Positions 9,125 through 11,630 of a DNA stretch of 11,630 bases are shown piece after piece. Under the pieces are notes generated by a model. That model had not been told where the DNA came from and did not search any database. It worked only from the letters and a program-made list of their open reading frames with translations. How positions within the stretch are numbered: the first letter of the stretch is position 1; each line of letters starts with the position of its first letter. The DNA lies in assembly GCA_015143735.1 (NCBI GenBank), contig VKHC01000489.1, positions 1 to 11,630 of the forward strand, in the 5' to 3' direction. This stretch comes from Synura sp. LO234KE (Eukaryota; Sar; Synurophyceae; Synurales; Mallomonadaceae). A program made the translations under genes and the position numbers.

Positions 9125-9796
9125 AAGTGCACCGTGGATATTGTAGGGCCCACGGAGGAGGTGCTTGAATTCGAGTCTTTCCCTGCGAATGAGTTGCGGA
9201 TTGGAGCTCGAGTTTGCTCTACTTCTGAATTTGAGGACAGGAAAAAATGATGGCGGTGCAGGAACCTCCTTCCGAAGGTATGGGATGGTCCTGTCAGGTT
9301 TATTCTTGTGTTGTTTGCTTTCCTTGCATTTGAAAGTTAAAGACTGGGTCTTTCACAATCGCGCCCAAGCTGAAACCATGAACAGTAGCCATAACGTCAA
9401 ACTGGAACTCTTCAGTGTTAAAAGTCAAGGGAGCGAAGTTTGATTCAAGTTTGACTAGGAAGATTGCCTTTGAGACAATAATGATACAGGCCCCGAGCCG
9501 AAATTGCCGGACGGCAAGATTGCAGCTACTGTGAATGTAATGCTGGTACGCTCGTTCACTGCAATATGGAACTGGAGACGCTGGACTAGCACTATGAGTG
9601 TTGCAATCTTGAAAAGATTATTTGCTTCGAAGGATTGATGAGGGGAGTAGCTGATATCCTTTCCAATATTATTAGGAAGGCTCAGATGAATACTAGTATC
9701 AGGCTCGCCAAACTTATAACGGCTTCGATAGAATTCAGGTTCTCGGTGAAAAAATCGGTATCTCCGAAATTATATGTTTTGCACTTTCTGGGTTGA
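9125..9796 (+). pseudogene. coding-like patches in shifting plus-strand frames; decayed or intron-split gene, family unknown
   Basis: Four short stop-bounded stretches read like protein: 9125-9250 (includes EEVLEFESFPANELRIGARV), 9382-9534 (KVKGAKFDSSLTRKIAFET), 9474-9638 (PKLPDGKIAATVNVMLV) and 9590-9796 (MRGVADILSNIIRKAQMN). Neighbouring patches are in different frames and overlap by up to 60 nt, which suggests small insertions or deletions rather than clean introns. The family is not recognised, and a chance run of open frames cannot be excluded; a minus-strand frame of 112 codons (10020-9682) overlaps the last patch and is equally unassigned. Confidence 0.25.
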
Positions 9797-10636
9797 GTGA
9801 CTCGCAGTGATAGTCCGTGCCCCAGGGAAAACTGGATCTCCATCTGCAGGAGGGTCCTCAACCAAATGCATTTATCAGTAGTTTTTTTACCTGGTTTCCG
9901 GTTGCACTTGTATCCGAATTTTTCGAATGTGACGATTCCCGCATCTTTGGCAACCGGAATCATAAATGCTTCACTGCAATTAAATGAGTAGCTTATATGC
10001 AAATCCTGAGTAGAAAACATCTCCGAAATGGAGTGGGAAAAACTATCTCAGAACGACGCTACTGGTACAATACCGCCAAACGTTTCAACACTACCACTTC
10101 GCTCTTCGTTACTACTTGAGCGTAGTACCGCCACAAGACGTAGAGAGGAATCATGCTACTATTGTGCAAATGGATGTCTAGTAGCGGCAGGTTCTAATCA
10201 ACTACTGTGCAAATCGCTGGATTATATTCCTAAATTTCTTGCCTTCATCGAACAAGTGGTACTCGACCGAGGCAAACACTTTTTCTCCTCTTACATATTG
10301 CCTTTCATAATACGTGAGGAGGACTTCCGGCGGTTGGTGGTGTGCTGATGGTGGCAACGGCTGCCTGACTTGATTCCTCATCGTCATTTGGGGCTTTGGG
10401 GTTTTTCATATTCTTGCGTTACTACCAGCACTAATCCTCTCGTCATGGGGCAGTTAAAGGACAGAGGGGTCACCGCAGCCAGAAGTGGTCGATGAGAAGA
10501 ATCAAGTAATTTAGTTAGGGAGCACAGGGATGTGGATGAGAAAAACAGCGATGCAATACACTGCGGTACAAAGGGAATGAGTCAGCGCTGAACTACGCAG
10601 TCGGGAGGGGGACGGAGGGGCCGATGAACGTAATGA
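9797..10636. other. spacer before the sulfotransferase 3' end, no recognised gene
   Basis: About 840 bp. The longest plus frame (10028-10348, 106 codons, ATG start) has no motif I know. The last few hundred bases should include the 3' UTR of the minus-strand sulfotransferase, whose stop is at 10637-10639. A short TGTGCAAAT repeat lies at about 10163 and 10206. No structure stands out. Confidence 0.45.
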
Positions 10637-11593
10637 CTAGTCGACTATTGGGCAGCCCGAGGCATCAAGCCGGTTCATGAAGACGGACGCCGCGAAGGAG
10701 TACAAGGACAGGTCGTAGTGCTCTGAGGCGAGGAACTGATGGCGCTCGCCCTCCTCCAGCGCTTCCTCCATGGAGACATATGTGTAGTTGCCTTTCCTGT
10801 GAGGACGGTATGCGTGAAAGAAAAACATCGCTTGAGTGGTAGTGGAGTTTCAAAGTGGGGGTTCACCTGAAGCGCCGAAAGTGCTGCTCCTTCGGATCGC
10901 CGCCGTACTAGTCAATTACATGGCAGTACATGAACGAGAAGGAAGGAAGTGAGGGAGGGAGGGACTACATGATCACGTGGAGGCGTGGACAACGATCACA
11001 AGCAAGTGTTCAGTGTGTAGGGTCGAGGATCCAGACCATCCAGGCGAAGAGGCAGAGGGAGGTCTTGAAATACTCTGTAAGTCCGACGAAAAGTATCCCT
11101 GAGGCTACTCTGAAACACGGTAGAGGACGAGAAGGTGATGTGATGTGAGGTGCAGAGGGAGCGGCACCGCCCTCACGCTCACTCTCGGGCGGTGTGAAGA
11201 TCTCGAGGAGTAAGGGCCACCGGATCGCCGCATTGGTGCCCGGTCAGCATCTAAACCAACCGGAGATCAGGATAAGATGCACGAAGCAGATTTGCGGGAA
11301 GGCCAGGGTACCTTAGTCGCACAGTTACTTATGCCCGGATACGTCACGTAATCAAATATGTTGTAACTGTGTTCTGCGAGCCCTGTGGAGTTGATTCCGG
11401 TCCCTAGGTGACCAGTAGATCGCTTGGAACGAAAATAGTGAAAATCACTTTGCAGACGGTCCCAAGGATGCCGTAGAAAGGTGACAATTCTCGTCTCCTG
11501 ACGGCGTACTAGTACGGGTAGGTTGGGATGGACCTGATGCCCCATACAGGAATAGAGTTTCCCACCGCACAGTCCCGCCGCTTGTTGTGAAGG
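10637..11593 (-). CDS. carbohydrate-type sulfotransferase, C-terminal part (5' exons outside window)
   Basis: Five minus-strand exons, 11593-11312, 11250-11183, 11109-11037, 10907-10867 and 10796-10637, give 207 residues plus stop in one continuous frame; introns are 61, 73, 129 and 70 nt. The first exon carries TRIVTFLRHPWDRLQSDF, matching the RxPxxRxxS block that holds the 3'-phosphate of PAPS in Golgi carbohydrate sulfotransferases. NCATK joins MLTGHQC across the first intron, then FVGLTEYFKTSLCLF, GGDPKEQHF, and the tail EHYDLSLYSFAASVF, all in family order. The enzyme would transfer sulfate from PAPS to a polysaccharide or glycan, probably in the Golgi. The PAPS 5'-phosphosulfate loop, N-terminal membrane anchor and start lie beyond the edge. 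The donor between exons three and four of this set is the poor GTCTGG. The substrate cannot be read from the sequence. Confidence 0.85.
10933..10963. repeat. purine-rich tract inside a sulfotransferase intron
   Basis: A nearly pure purine stretch, GGAAGGAAG then GAGGGAGGGAGGGA, lies in the 129-nt intron 10908-11036. Read on the gene's own strand it is pyrimidine-rich, but it sits about 30-60 nt from the acceptor. It has three GGG tracts, one short of a standard G-quadruplex. Confidence 0.6.
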
Positions 11594-11630
11594 CTGAGGA
11601 ATGAAGTATGAAAGGAATTAGTGAATCCAT

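Noticed and set aside
10930-11148. 72-codon plus-strand frame
   Set aside because: It is antisense to sulfotransferase exons and to a purine-rich intron.
1-11630. CRISPR array, tRNA, rRNA, LTR pair or terminal inverted repeats
   Set aside because: Read through for regular repeats, clover-leaf-like consensus boxes and long direct or inverted repeats; none was seen, although diverged or distant copies could be missed by eye.

Overview
The window is nuclear DNA from a eukaryote. Four of its five genes are split by short GT-AG introns (37-129 nt), and all five encode eukaryotic cell machinery: Rab regulation, tRNA/sulfur chemistry, spliceosome disassembly, peroxisome division and glycan sulfation. 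Compact genes, very short introns, strict alternation of gene strand and a carbohydrate-type sulfotransferase fit a stramenopile alga (brown-alga, chrysophyte or diatom side). That placement is an inference; other protists are not excluded.

Layout, with exons rebuilt by hand from splice signals, reading phase and protein-family motifs. (1) 1-938, minus: N-terminal half of a PH-TBC RabGAP, running off the left edge. (2) 939-1422: head-to-head promoter interval. (3) 1423-3168, plus: seven-exon TrhO/TSTD2-type rhodanese of 438 residues with a basic N-terminal extension. (4) 3169-4060: convergent spacer with a perfect 18-bp tandem duplication. (5) 4061-6244, minus: apparently intronless TFIP11/Ntr1-type G-patch splicing factor of 727 residues. 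(6) 6245-6519: second head-to-head promoter interval. (7) 6520-7652, plus: four-exon PEX11-type peroxisomal membrane protein of 318 residues. (8) 7653-10636: 3 kb without a recognised gene; it holds small repeats and, at about 8738-9796, short coding-like plus-strand patches in changing frames that may be a decayed or intron-split gene. (9) 10637-11593, minus: last five exons of a sulfotransferase whose 5' part lies beyond the right edge.

The genes do not form a pathway. Two points of architecture stand out. Genes alternate strand at every step. Base composition follows that pattern: 5' ends and divergent promoters are AT-rich (single 60-nt lines near 27-37% GC), while 3' halves are GC-rich (50-72%). 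No CRISPR array, tRNA, rRNA or intact transposon was recognised. The main candidates for novelty are the N-terminal domain of the rhodanese, the GC gradient and the unexplained 3-kb spacer.
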